In this document: piece by piece, positions 1 through 8,413 of the stretch
Layout: each line of letters begins with the position of its first letter
How positions within the stretch are numbered: position 1 is the stretch's first letter
Assembly (NCBI GenBank): GCA_016709765.1
Contig: JADJMD010000013.1
Coordinates: 372,001 to 436,000, forward strand
Direction: 5' to 3'
Length of the DNA stretch: 64,000 nucleotides
Origin: Ignavibacteriales bacterium
GTDB lineage: Bacteria; Bacteroidota; Ignavibacteria; Ignavibacteriales; Ignavibacteriaceae
The notes under the pieces: generated by a model
Database searches by the model: none
Seen by the model: the letters and a program-made list of their open reading frames with translations, nothing else
What the model was told of the DNA's origin: nothing
Made by a program: the position numbers and the translations under genes

Positions 1-428
1 TTTAAATCAATCTTTGCAACACGTGGAGTATTATTTCCGTTAATAAAAATAAATCTTCCGTCGGGTACACCGTCTGTCATAGAAAATTCCGGATGATGTG
101 AATCATCCCAGGGGATGAATCCATACGTTGTATTAAGCATAGCTTTTGTCTCTTCAGAATATCCATATCCTGTTTCTGGATTTTGTGCAAACACAGAAAT
201 TGTTTTAAAGTGCCTGCCAGAAGGTAATCCATATACACCCATCTGTCCGCTGAATCCTCCTGAAGTAAAAAGATAAAATTCATCATAAGTGCCTGGTGCT
301 ACATAAACTTGTTCTGCCTCATTTCCTGAAAGTGAAGTTTTTGATTGATTGCATCCAGCATAGGTTAGTGCAATTAAAAATAGAATTCCAAAAGCACTCA
401 ACAAAGTTTTTCTTGAAATGTTTTTCAT
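1..428 (-). CDS. nosZ: Nitrous oxide reductase, clade II, N-terminal part (runs off window)
   Basis: Terminal denitrification enzyme that reduces N2O to N2 in the periplasm with CuA and CuZ copper centres. Translating the minus strand from the ATG at 428 gives an open frame to the window edge (about 142 residues). It contains GGFSGQMGVYGLPSGR, NPETGYGYSEETK and WDDSHHPEFS; the paired His of the last motif are CuZ ligands in this family. The N-terminus is a hydrophobic Sec-type signal ending in a possible lipobox (TYAGC), with no twin-arginine motif, as known for clade II NosZ. It lies 20 bases after the cytochrome c gene, so the two are probably co-transcribed. The C-terminal CuA domain is outside the window. 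Confidence 0.93.
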   Translation of the reverse strand, partial: MKNISRKTLLSAFGILFLIALTYAGCNQSKTSLSGNEAEQVYVAPGTYDEFYLFTSGGFSGQMGVYGLPSGRHFKTISVFAQNPETGYGYSEETKAMLNTTYGFIPWDDSHHPEFSMTDGVPDGRFIFINGNNTPRVAKIDL

Positions 429-448
429 AAGCTGCCTTTTATTATTGG

Positions 449-949
449 TTATTTTTCGTCTGCTATTTTTCGGAAATAATCAAGCATTGCTTTTGCTTCA
501 TCTATTGTAAGATTTTGATTTGGCATTTGAGTCAAATATTCGCCTAATAATTTTTTTGCTTCCGGATGTCGTTTATAATTTTCCTCAGGGTTAAGCATAA
601 AGTTCAAGATGTATTCCGGACTTCTTCTTTTAAAAACATCACGCTGAGCTGGGCCAACATATCTTTCATCAAGTTTATGGCATGCCGCACATTTAGTCTC
701 AAAAATTCCTTGACCTTTTTTAACTAGAATCGGATCAATAGCAGTTAATTCTATTTTTTGTTTAATTGGTCCAATACCATTTTCTAATTCAAAGTCCGAA
801 AGACCACTTGCATTTACAACTTTTTTTGTATTACTAAATTTTGACGGGTCCTGAGGAGCATTATCGCCGCAGGAAATAAATGTCATAGAAAATGTGATGA
901 TAAATGCGATTAATAACTTCTGCAAAGTCAATTTGTTTTGCTGATCCAT
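449..949 (-). CDS. Monoheme cytochrome c lipoprotein of the nos cluster
   Basis: Class I c-type cytochrome, probably the electron donor to NosZ. The heme-binding motif is CAACH and a Met in LTQMPNQ further on could be the axial ligand. The N-terminus is hydrophobic and ends in FISC, which suggests lipid anchoring on the outer face of a membrane. The ATG at 949 is chosen because AAGGAGTG lies just upstream; a GTG six bases earlier overlaps that ribosome binding site. Monoheme cytochromes next to nosZ are known in clade II nos clusters. A promoter with an inverted repeat lies about 90-145 bases upstream. Confidence 0.9.
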   Translation of the reverse strand: MDQQNKLTLQKLLIAFIITFSMTFISCGDNAPQDPSKFSNTKKVVNASGLSDFELENGIGPIKQKIELTAIDPILVKKGQGIFETKCAACHKLDERYVGPAQRDVFKRRSPEYILNFMLNPEENYKRHPEAKKLLGEYLTQMPNQNLTIDEAKAMLDYFRKIADEK

Positions 950-1039
950 ATACACTCCTTTTTATTTAATAATTATAATAAGACTTTTTTATCTGATTAT
1001 ACAATATATTTTTCTCATTAAAATATTAGTCGATATCTC

Positions 1040-1093
1040 TTAATCGGATTTTTTACTCTGATTTAAGATATTAACTTATTTTAATATTGTCAA
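1040..1093 (-). promoter_or_regulatory. Promoter and operator of the cytochrome c-nosZ operon
   Basis: On the minus strand TTGACA (1088-1093) is followed after 17 bases by TATCTT (1065-1070). An imperfect inverted repeat, TTAAATCAGA-N8-TCCGATTAA, starts at the -10 box and covers the start point (1040-1066). The same architecture occurs upstream of the first cupin gene. The layout suggests a repressor site. Confidence 0.55.
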
Positions 1094-1139
1094 GAACCCA
1101 CAGACAATTAATTAGATTCTGATTTTCAGATATGAAATA

Positions 1140-1655
1140 CTAGATTCCGTTATTTATATTGAACTTTTGAATGATCTCCCCGACTTCTTCAGAATAACTA
1201 AATATTTCCTCTGCTAGATGAATATCTACTTCAGAAATTTTCTCTAGAAAAAAACACAGAATTAGAATTACTTTTTCGTTGTGTATTATTGGAAAACTAA
1301 TTGCTGAGTTTAATTTACTTTTTACTGCAAGATCAGCTCTTAAAAAATTTTTATCATTATAAAGATCATATATCCAAAGTAATTTTTTTTGTTGCCAAAC
1401 TTGTCCTATCAATCCAATTCCCTTTGAAAATTTAAAAAATGAACTGAACTTAGAATATTTTTCAAAGTACTCCTCATTATTGCTCCAATGCCCAGACCAA
1501 ATCATAAACTTTTGATCATTATCGGGTGACCATATTTCGGCGTATGGCCAGTTATTCATCAAACAAACTTTCTTTTCAAAATATAAAACCGAAGAAGATA
1601 CGTTCCCCCATTGCTTTAACTCCGATATTACTGATTCAAATTCATCTTTATTCAT
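1140..1655 (-). CDS. Stand-alone GAF-domain protein
   Basis: A 171-residue soluble protein consisting of one GAF-like sensory domain. The motif region GLIGQVWQQKKLLWI, then DLYNDKNFLRAD and a hydrophobic strand with SAISFPI, follow the GAF pattern seen in N-terminal halves of sensor kinases and diguanylate cyclases. No kinase, cyclase or DNA-binding part is attached, so it may bind a small molecule or gas for a partner protein. It lies between the cupin and the cytochrome c gene on the same strand, 68 bases after the cupin. The ligand is unknown. Confidence 0.7.
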   Translation of the reverse strand: MNKDEFESVISELKQWGNVSSSVLYFEKKVCLMNNWPYAEIWSPDNDQKFMIWSGHWSNNEEYFEKYSKFSSFFKFSKGIGLIGQVWQQKKLLWIYDLYNDKNFLRADLAVKSKLNSAISFPIIHNEKVILILCFFLEKISEVDIHLAEEIFSYSEEVGEIIQKFNINNGI

Positions 1656-1723
1656 CTTAAATTTTCTGTATAAGTAATCAACTTAATTAGTTTTTATGAA
1701 CTATCTCATTAAACACTTTAAAG

Positions 1724-2038
1724 TCATTTAATCATAGTTAATAACATTTTTGATTTTACAGTTGCTTTCAACCCGTGAGGAATATCCGCAGGTAGCACAA
1801 GTATCTCTCCTGCTTTAACATTATAAGGATTACCGCCAATCTTAATTTCCATTTCACCATCAACCATATAAACAACTGCTTCATAAGGCGAAGTATGTTC
1901 TGTTAACGATTCATCTTTATCAAATGCAAACAAAGTAATATTTCCATTGGGTTTTTTAAGAATCTGTTTACTAACGATTGAACCATTTTGATATCCGATC
2001 GCTTCTATCAACATTTCTTTATTAGTTGTTTCTGCCAT
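1724..2038 (-). CDS. Small cupin-domain protein, copy 1
   Basis: A 104-residue single-domain cupin (RmlC-like beta barrel). The metal-binding motifs are recognisable: EHTSPYEAVVYMVDGE for motif 1 and LPADIPHGLKA for motif 2. The substrate cannot be read from the sequence. Its promoter carries a perfect inverted repeat that is shared in form with the nosZ operon promoter. A second copy lies at 14841-15155; 255 bases in the middle of the two genes are identical while both ends differ. Both copies flank nitrogen-oxide genes, which suggests a role in handling nitrosative stress (inference). Confidence 0.85.
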   Translation of the reverse strand: MAETTNKEMLIEAIGYQNGSIVSKQILKKPNGNITLFAFDKDESLTEHTSPYEAVVYMVDGEMEIKIGGNPYNVKAGEILVLPADIPHGLKATVKSKMLLTMIK

Positions 2039-2079
2039 ATTGTATTTACACTTTTATTGAAAGAATTTTATTAAATTGA

Positions 2080-2134
2080 TTTAATCGGATTTTTTTGTCC
2101 GATTAAATTTATCAAGAAGATTTTACTTTGTCAA
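2080..2134 (-). promoter_or_regulatory. Promoter with a perfect 10-bp inverted repeat upstream of cupin 1
   Basis: Minus strand: TTGACA (2129-2134), 17 bases, TAAATT (2106-2111), then TTTAATCGGA-N8-TCCGATTAAA (2080-2107) with both arms perfect. The repeat overlaps the end of the -10 box and the expected start point, which fits a repressor operator. The cognate regulator is not identified. Confidence 0.6.
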
Positions 2135-2231
2135 GAAATAACTGATAATAAATCAATATTGACGTTATAATAAGTGAAACAAGTATTGTAAAGAATTGTT
2201 GAAAAATTGGATGATTGAAAAATTGCAAGTG

Positions 2232-2555
2232 CTAATTTGAATATGCAATCGATATAAAAAGTTCTAGCAAATGTAATGCTAAGATTGAAACAAAAAATAA
2301 AAGTATTGCAAAAAGGCTTACTTATAAATCTCTCAGTTTTCCTAAAAAGAAATTAATATTAACATAAGTTCCATTTACTTTGTTTAGAACCGTGCGTATA
2401 CAACTAAAAAATCCGCTTGCTGTAAAAAATAATCCAGCAAAAACAATAATTCATGTATGAACTTTCGAGCGGAGACTTTTATTTGAGATAATTTCTTCAG
2501 AAGATATTTCCTCAAAAAATTTTGAGCTGGTATTTTCATAAGAGATTAAAGATTT
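2232..2555 (-). pseudogene. Remnant of a YihY/BrkB-family membrane protein
   Basis: In one minus-strand frame this stretch reads hydrophobic helices with GLFFTASGFFSCIRTVLNK, followed by GKLRDL and a further long hydrophobic run. The order resembles the conserved core of YihY/BrkB (formerly RNase BN) membrane proteins. The frame is broken by TGA and TAA codons, has no start, and ends at a TAG (2232-2234), so it is a decayed C-terminal fragment. The family call rests on motif memory only. The rest of the gap from 2135 to 2627 shows no gene. Confidence 0.45.
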
Positions 2556-2627
2556 AACTTAAGCCAATCTGAATTCCAAATTCTAAATTATATTTTTCGA
2601 TCAAAAAAAGATAAACAATAATTAAGT

Positions 2628-4904
2628 TTAAAACTTAGCCGTAAAACCTAAGATCGGAGTAATTCCCATATCATATCTTGGTGTAGTTATTATTTCTCCA
2701 TTGGCAGTTGCTTTAAACGAGTATGAAATTATATTATCCCTATTGTACACATTCCATAAATCCAGATAAATTGAGAATGACCATGATTCAAAAATAAATT
2801 GCTTATCAATACGAATGTCTAATTTGTGATAATCAGGATAACGTACAGAATTTGTTTCTCCCTCAACCACAAAGAATGTATTGTTTTTTTCGGTTACACC
2901 AATAGCAGGAGTATATGGATTACCGGAAGCGTACTGAAACTTGGCTCCTATCTGCCAACCGTTGCCTATTTCAAGTCCGAAAATTAAATTCAGAATATGC
3001 GGTCTATCATATTCAAAATCGTATAGTGCTGCAAATTCATAATCCCGTCTTTTAGAAATTGAATACGAATATGAAGCGCTTCCAACAAATCCTTTAGTGA
3101 ATTTTCTTTGTAAGGCAAATTCAATCCCTTGTGCATACCCGCTGCCTGTGTTTAACAGAAGACTGGAACTGTCAGGATCAACAAATAGATTTGAAAGTTC
3201 TTTATGATAGATTTCAATACTTGCTTTGGTATCATAACCAAATAGTTGCTCAACTCCGGCTATATAATGAGTTGCATAACTGCTTTTTAATGAAAGATTT
3301 CGTACATCTGGTGCAACTTGATAACTTGCCGGTGATTGATAATATCTTCCCCAGGCAAGATTAAAAATTGTTTTATCTGTAATATTATACGAAAGAGAAA
3401 TTCGGGGACTGAAATTATTTTCTGATGTAAGAGCAAAATAATCATAACGCAGTCCAGCATTAATAATAAGCGGATCAAAAATTCGATAAGATGTTTGTAA
3501 AAAAAGAGCTGCTTTTGTTGTTGCATCTGGATTATATGAAATTGTATTGGCAGGTATTATCGTGCCGCTTCGTGTTGTATCTTCAGGCGTCCATGATTCA
3601 TTGAATGAATTTATGGATTTAAATTGTCCACCAATCTTAAAATTAAATCTTGTTGATAATTTATAATTTAATTCTGATTTCAAACTCAGTTCATTTTCAC
3701 GGATATCTTCTCCCATTAAAGATCGTTCCGATTCGGTACCTTGAAGAGTATTCCAACCATTGCTTGTATATGAAACCGTTGTTAAAGTAAAAGCATTTTC
3801 GGAAATGAGTGAACGCCAATTTATTCCAAATGCTGCACCATAGTCGTCTCTTGTCAAATAATCGTATCTGTTCCAGGTGGAAGGTTCATCTTTTTCTGAT
3901 CCGGTACGTTCAATCTGATCTAAATAATAAAATCCTAACAGACTTATTTTATTTTTGCCGTCTAAATCATAAGTTACTTTTCCAACGGCATCATAATAAC
4001 TCGGAGCAACAGGACGGTTAAGAGTACCTGTAATTAAATCGAAGAAACCACGTCTCAAAGAAAGAACCATATTACTATTTTCAATAAGCGGTCCGTCTAA
4101 CATTAAACCAAATCCTGCAATATTTAAATTTACATCAGTATTAAAAACCTCTTTATTACCGTCTCGTAAACTCATATCAAAAACAGATGACATTTTATCA
4201 CCATATCTTACCGGAAAACCGCCTGTGAGAAAATCAACTTTTTGAAGCAGTGCGGGATTAACAATACTTATTACCCCCATCGATTCACCAGTTCGCGCAA
4301 AATGTATTGGGTTATATACTTCAATACCATCAAGCAGTGTAAGATTTTCATCTGGACTGCCGCCTCTAACAATAAGTTGTGCACTTTTTGCACCTGCAGT
4401 TGCAACTCCTGGCATAGATTGCATCACTCTAAAAATATCTTCTGCCGAACCTGGTGATCTTCTAATTTCTTCCGGTGAAATCGTTCTAAAACTAACCGGG
4501 TTCTCATCTGGTTTATAAAAATAATCCGCTGTTACATTCACCTCATCCATTTCCATAGCAGTGGAATTTAGTTCAAAATTTACTGATTGATTTCTGTTAG
4601 GGCTTATGTTTAATTCTGTTATCACTAAAGAAAGGTAACCAATCATTGAGACTTTTAAAGAATATTTTCCAGGCACTACATCTTTTATAACATAATAACC
4701 ATTCTCATCACATGCAGAACCAAGATTTGTTCCATCAATTAAGATATTTGCACCTGGAAGTGGTTGTTTAGTAATAGCGTCTCTCACTTCGCCTGAAATT
4801 ATACCGGTTTTACTTTGACTAATTATCTCGCCAGTAAGGAATAGAAAAAATAACAGAGTAGTCGCAACCAGATAATGGGTGCGGAGGGATGAGGTTTTAA
4901 TCAA
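2628..4904 (-). CDS. TonB-dependent outer-membrane receptor with carboxypeptidase-regulatory-like domain
   Basis: A 758-residue outer-membrane receptor. After a signal peptide (about residues 1-30) there is a CarboxypepD_reg-like domain (about 33-120, with GEVRDAITKQPLPGANILI). A plug domain follows (about 135-245, with LIVRGGSPDENLTLLDG), and then a beta-barrel ending in a C-terminal Phe. This layout is typical of Bacteroidota-type receptors. The substrate is unknown; there is no SusD partner, so a siderophore, metal or cofactor is more likely than a glycan. The next genes on this strand upstream encode a periplasmic coiled-coil protein and a membrane protein. Confidence 0.9.
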   Translation of the reverse strand: MIKTSSLRTHYLVATTLLFFLFLTGEIISQSKTGIISGEVRDAITKQPLPGANILIDGTNLGSACDENGYYVIKDVVPGKYSLKVSMIGYLSLVITELNISPNRNQSVNFELNSTAMEMDEVNVTADYFYKPDENPVSFRTISPEEIRRSPGSAEDIFRVMQSMPGVATAGAKSAQLIVRGGSPDENLTLLDGIEVYNPIHFARTGESMGVISIVNPALLQKVDFLTGGFPVRYGDKMSSVFDMSLRDGNKEVFNTDVNLNIAGFGLMLDGPLIENSNMVLSLRRGFFDLITGTLNRPVAPSYYDAVGKVTYDLDGKNKISLLGFYYLDQIERTGSEKDEPSTWNRYDYLTRDDYGAAFGINWRSLISENAFTLTTVSYTSNGWNTLQGTESERSLMGEDIRENELSLKSELNYKLSTRFNFKIGGQFKSINSFNESWTPEDTTRSGTIIPANTISYNPDATTKAALFLQTSYRIFDPLIINAGLRYDYFALTSENNFSPRISLSYNITDKTIFNLAWGRYYQSPASYQVAPDVRNLSLKSSYATHYIAGVEQLFGYDTKASIEIYHKELSNLFVDPDSSSLLLNTGSGYAQGIEFALQRKFTKGFVGSASYSYSISKRRDYEFAALYDFEYDRPHILNLIFGLEIGNGWQIGAKFQYASGNPYTPAIGVTEKNNTFFVVEGETNSVRYPDYHKLDIRIDKQFIFESWSFSIYLDLWNVYNRDNIISYSFKATANGEIITTPRYDMGITPILGFTAKF

Positions 4905-4940
4905 ACTTAGAATTCCTTTTTAAAAAGTAATTATTACAGA

Positions 4941-5411
4941 CTAAAATATATTTGCTGGTGTATCCAACTTTAATTCACTTGGGATACTCAATTCATTCCC
5001 AAAAACATCTTCTTTCTTAAGCTCTTTTAGTTCCGGTTTTTCGATATCATTAAATTTTATTTTTTGCTGATCAGTTAATTGATCTTCGATATCATCTGTC
5101 AAGTCTTCAATTTTAGAGGAACGTTTGTCGTGTCCTCTTTTTACACCGATTTTTTCGAAGAAACCCGGTTCATCTCCATTATTAACTCGTTCCTTTATCT
5201 CAGCAATTATATTTCTATCCTCTTCAAGAATACTTTTTATCTGTTCGATCATTGGATTAATTTTTGAAATTTGCTGCGAGCTAAGCGATAAATAATCGTT
5301 TACTTTTTCTGTGTCCAATAGTGATATTTGACTTTGTGCGAAAATTGGAATTAATAGAACTATGCCAAAAATGACTGCAATGATTTTACTTTTCATACAA
5401 TATTCTTTCAT
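4941..5411 (-). CDS. Periplasmic helical protein, unknown function
   Basis: About 156 residues with a signal peptide (hydrophobic core ending FAQSQ) and a highly charged, largely helical mature part. The stretch LSLSSQQISKI ... LTDQQKIKF loosely recalls the LTxxQ pattern of Spy/CpxP-type periplasmic proteins, but the match is weak. The first ATG overlaps the stop codon of the upstream gene (ATGA), which suggests translational coupling. An internal ATG five codons later gives a cleaner signal peptide and is an alternative start. Confidence 0.6.
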   Translation of the reverse strand: MKEYCMKSKIIAVIFGIVLLIPIFAQSQISLLDTEKVNDYLSLSSQQISKINPMIEQIKSILEEDRNIIAEIKERVNNGDEPGFFEKIGVKRGHDKRSSKIEDLTDDIEDQLTDQQKIKFNDIEKPELKELKKEDVFGNELSIPSELKLDTPANIF

Positions 5412-5818
5412 TTGTTTGTTGTTATCGTCTCATTATTTATTTCACTTGATTTATTTGTTTTCCACGTAACTAATGTAATTGCTAACCAGATTGCAGATCG
5501 GATAGTCATAGCTTGTACGCTATGCATAGATACTGGACCATCTGAAATAAAAATTACTGCTACAATAATCAGTACAGTTAAATGTAAGATTGTTACAATT
5601 GATGTTAGCATTAGTGCCTTTTTATGGTTAACCCAAATCAACACACCAACAAACAGCCCAACAATACCTATAACAACATTATAAATTAGTAGAGGTGTAA
5701 AGACAATATAATCATGTTGGGTTAGTCCAAGTAAAACCTGCGAGCCTTCAACAATTGTTAGTAGACTAAAAAGTACAGCAACAATTGCTGCTATTTTAAA
5801 AAAGAAAGTTTTGTTCAT
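5408..5818 (-). CDS. Four-helix integral membrane protein, unknown
   Basis: A 136-residue protein with four predicted transmembrane helices (about residues 8-28, 42-62, 68-92 and 103-120) and a short polar tail. I do not recognise the family. It overlaps the following periplasmic protein gene by four bases (ATGA) and lies 20 bases after the DUF3943 gene, so the three are probably one transcript leading towards the TonB receptor. Confidence 0.65.
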   Translation of the reverse strand: MNKTFFFKIAAIVAVLFSLLTIVEGSQVLLGLTQHDYIVFTPLLIYNVVIGIVGLFVGVLIWVNHKKALMLTSIVTILHLTVLIIVAVIFISDGPVSMHSVQAMTIRSAIWLAITLVTWKTNKSSEINNETITTNK

Positions 5819-5837
5819 TTAAGCGTCCTTTTTTGTT

Positions 5838-7259
5838 TTAAATGTTCTGTGAAAGAAATAACCTGATTGCAGCGTTAGAAGTTTGAGTATCAGGGAAATA
5901 TTTATAATCGCCATATCGTTCATACAATAGAAGATTCAAGCCAAGTTCTGTTTTGTTATAAATGTCAAAGCTAATTCCTGTATTCAGTAATCCAACAAAT
6001 TCTTCACTCTCAGCGCCGCTTAATGTATGAATCCAGTATCTCTTAAAATTTGCAAATACATTACCAAAATCTTTTAAGGAAAATTTGATTCCGATTTTTG
6101 CACTGGCACCTGGGCCAATATTATAATCTTTCCCAAATTCGCTGGCATATTGAGAATTGGTCGCACCCATCAGGATAGCAGAAACGCCAATATGATTTAT
6201 CATCGATAATTTTGAAGATAGGGGAATTGTATTTATCATTTGCCCGGTAACACTTGTAGCAGAGAGTTTATAAATTGTATTAATAAGAATATCTACTTCT
6301 TTGTAGATACCAAGTATGTTTTTTGAATTGTCAAAAAGTTTAATGCGATAACCCCAAAGAACACCGCTGGCAAAAATTCCAACAATATTATCACCCGGTC
6401 CAATATTAACATCCGTGTGTACAGTGAAATAATCGAATGGTTTATTGTGACTTGTAACAGCAAATTGATTCCCATAATTTAAATCAACACCTAAATGCAC
6501 ATACGATTTGCTTTTATTAAAAGTATTATCAAAAAAAACATTGTGTGCTCCTAATGAAATTAAAATACCGAAATCCTGTTGTTCTGGAGAAGCACCTGCT
6601 CTCCACATATCACCCCTAATCATTCTATTCAGCCCCTGCATAGGATCAATAAGTGTTGATGAGAACTCTCGAAGGAATCTTTCAAATCCAATTGTACTTT
6701 CATCAATGATAAGGTTTGATACCCGAAAAGATATTTCACCCAAAGTAATTCCAGTAACTGGAGTATTAACAATGTCATTATATGACGGCTGTTGATTTTC
6801 CATAAAATATTCCCACGTCAAGCTTCCGAAAAAAGCATAAGGGGCAGATTCCCAAAATCCTAGGCCATTTGATCTTGCAGCATTATAATAGTTGGCGCCG
6901 TGGAAAGGATGCCAAAATTGATTTGTTAGATAACCGTCATCATCCCACACAAAGCCATATTTTAAATTATATTTTATTGTTTCCCAATTTATATTAGACC
7001 AATTTTCACCACTTAAATATCTGTGATAGCCCCAGACACCAAAGTTTAAACCAATAATTTCAACCACCGGAAGCCAGTAGTTTTTCTCAACTTTTATTTC
7101 TGAAATAGTAGTATCATTAACATTTATAATAGAGTCATTTGATAAACCAGAAGGTAGATCTTTTGAAAAATTGGATTGTGCAAGATTTTGTTGTGTAAAA
7201 GTAATTATAAAAAAAATACCTATATAATATTTTACAAATTTGTTAATTACGTATTTCAT
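5838..7259 (-). CDS. DUF3943-family outer-membrane protein
   Basis: About 473 residues with an N-terminal signal peptide. The region with NQFWHPFHGANYYNAARSNG, then WEYFMENQQPS and LGEISFRVSN, fits DUF3943, a family common in Bacteroidota and thought to be membrane- or envelope-associated. The C-terminal half is rich in aromatic beta-strand segments and probably forms a barrel. The ATG at 7259 is chosen; a TTG seven codons upstream is in frame but lacks a better ribosome site. Function is unknown. Confidence 0.72.
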   Translation of the reverse strand: MKYVINKFVKYYIGIFFIITFTQQNLAQSNFSKDLPSGLSNDSIINVNDTTISEIKVEKNYWLPVVEIIGLNFGVWGYHRYLSGENWSNINWETIKYNLKYGFVWDDDGYLTNQFWHPFHGANYYNAARSNGLGFWESAPYAFFGSLTWEYFMENQQPSYNDIVNTPVTGITLGEISFRVSNLIIDESTIGFERFLREFSSTLIDPMQGLNRMIRGDMWRAGASPEQQDFGILISLGAHNVFFDNTFNKSKSYVHLGVDLNYGNQFAVTSHNKPFDYFTVHTDVNIGPGDNIVGIFASGVLWGYRIKLFDNSKNILGIYKEVDILINTIYKLSATSVTGQMINTIPLSSKLSMINHIGVSAILMGATNSQYASEFGKDYNIGPGASAKIGIKFSLKDFGNVFANFKRYWIHTLSGAESEEFVGLLNTGISFDIYNKTELGLNLLLYERYGDYKYFPDTQTSNAAIRLFLSQNI

Positions 7260-7294
7260 TTTTCTTTTATTAAACAACAATAAATGCTGTGATT

Positions 7295-8413
7295 TTAAAC
7301 AGTTTTTTTGTACTTAAATATTGCTAATCCATTAAATACGATTGCAAAACCGGTTACTATTAAAAAGTGATAACGCAAATCCCAAAAACCGCTGCCTTTT
7401 AAAACAATCATTCTCATTGCTTCAATCAAATAACGAACGGGATTGATGTACGTTAAGTATTGTGCCCAATCAGGCATATTCTCTATCGGTGAAAACAATC
7501 CGCCTAGCAAAATAAAAATTAGCATAAAGAAGTAAGCTATAAACATTGCTTGCTGCTGTGTATCTGCATAAATAGAAGTAAGCAAACCAAATCCAAGCAG
7601 TGCTATCAAATATATTCCTGCAAAAAGAAATCCAACCCAGAAACTTCCTTCGGGATAGATTCCATAAAGAATAAAGCTGATAATAAGTCCTATTATCAAA
7701 ACAACTAAACCAAGTACCCAAAATGGAATTAGCTTACTTAAAATGAACTGATATTTTTTTATTGGTGAAACATTAAGCTGTTCTATTGTTCCAATCTCTT
7801 TTTCTTTTACAATATTTAATGATGCCATCAGGAAACCCACCAATGTAACAAGCAGCGCCAGCACTCCCGGAACAATGAACAATTTATAATTCATTTGCGG
7901 GTTAAACCAATTAGAACTAGTAATATCAATAGCTGGAATGGCATTTAAACGCGGTTGCTGCATCCATTGGATGCGCACATCATTATTAAAATCTCTTAAT
8001 ATAGTATTAGCATACGCTACAGCCAGTCCGGCAGTTTGTCCGCTTATTGCATTAGCAGCAAACAAAACTATTGTTTCATTATCTCTTATAAGATCTCGTT
8101 CAAATCCTTCTGGAATTTCAACAATCAAATCCGCTTTATCCTTTTCAACCTGATCTAATGCATCAGCGTATGTTTTAGAATTATCTACAAGTTGGAAATA
8201 TCCGGAAGAAGTAAAATTATTAATAAGTTTTCTTGAATATTCGGAATGATCATTATCAACAACGCTAAGTGTAATATTCTTAATCTCATAAGTTGCAGCA
8301 TATGGAAGCAGAATAAGTTGGATAACCGGTAAAGCAAAAATCATTCTTAGAATAAGTTTATCACGAAAGATTTGGAGGAATTCTTTTCTTAGTAAAAATT
8401 TTAATGTTCTCAT
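7295..8413 (-). CDS. ABC-2 type exporter permease (YbhR/YbhS-like), second subunit
   Basis: A 372-residue permease with one N-terminal helix, a large extracytoplasmic domain (about residues 45-170) and a block of five or six helices (about 175-365). The segment KEKEIGTIEQLNVSPIKKYQF is the family's conserved cytoplasmic loop. It pairs with the neighbouring permease (its start overlaps that gene's stop) and with the two ATPases upstream. Together they match the E. coli YbhGFSR exporter of drugs and cations. It is the last gene of the operon. Confidence 0.9.
   Translation of the reverse strand: MRTLKFLLRKEFLQIFRDKLILRMIFALPVIQLILLPYAATYEIKNITLSVVDNDHSEYSRKLINNFTSSGYFQLVDNSKTYADALDQVEKDKADLIVEIPEGFERDLIRDNETIVLFAANAISGQTAGLAVAYANTILRDFNNDVRIQWMQQPRLNAIPAIDITSSNWFNPQMNYKLFIVPGVLALLVTLVGFLMASLNIVKEKEIGTIEQLNVSPIKKYQFILSKLIPFWVLGLVVLIIGLIISFILYGIYPEGSFWVGFLFAGIYLIALLGFGLLTSIYADTQQQAMFIAYFFMLIFILLGGLFSPIENMPDWAQYLTYINPVRYLIEAMRMIVLKGSGFWDLRYHFLIVTGFAIVFNGLAIFKYKKTV

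Noticed and set aside
77..286. 69-codon minus-strand frame at the left edge
   Set aside because: It is out of frame with nosZ, whose translation carries clear family motifs over the same bases.
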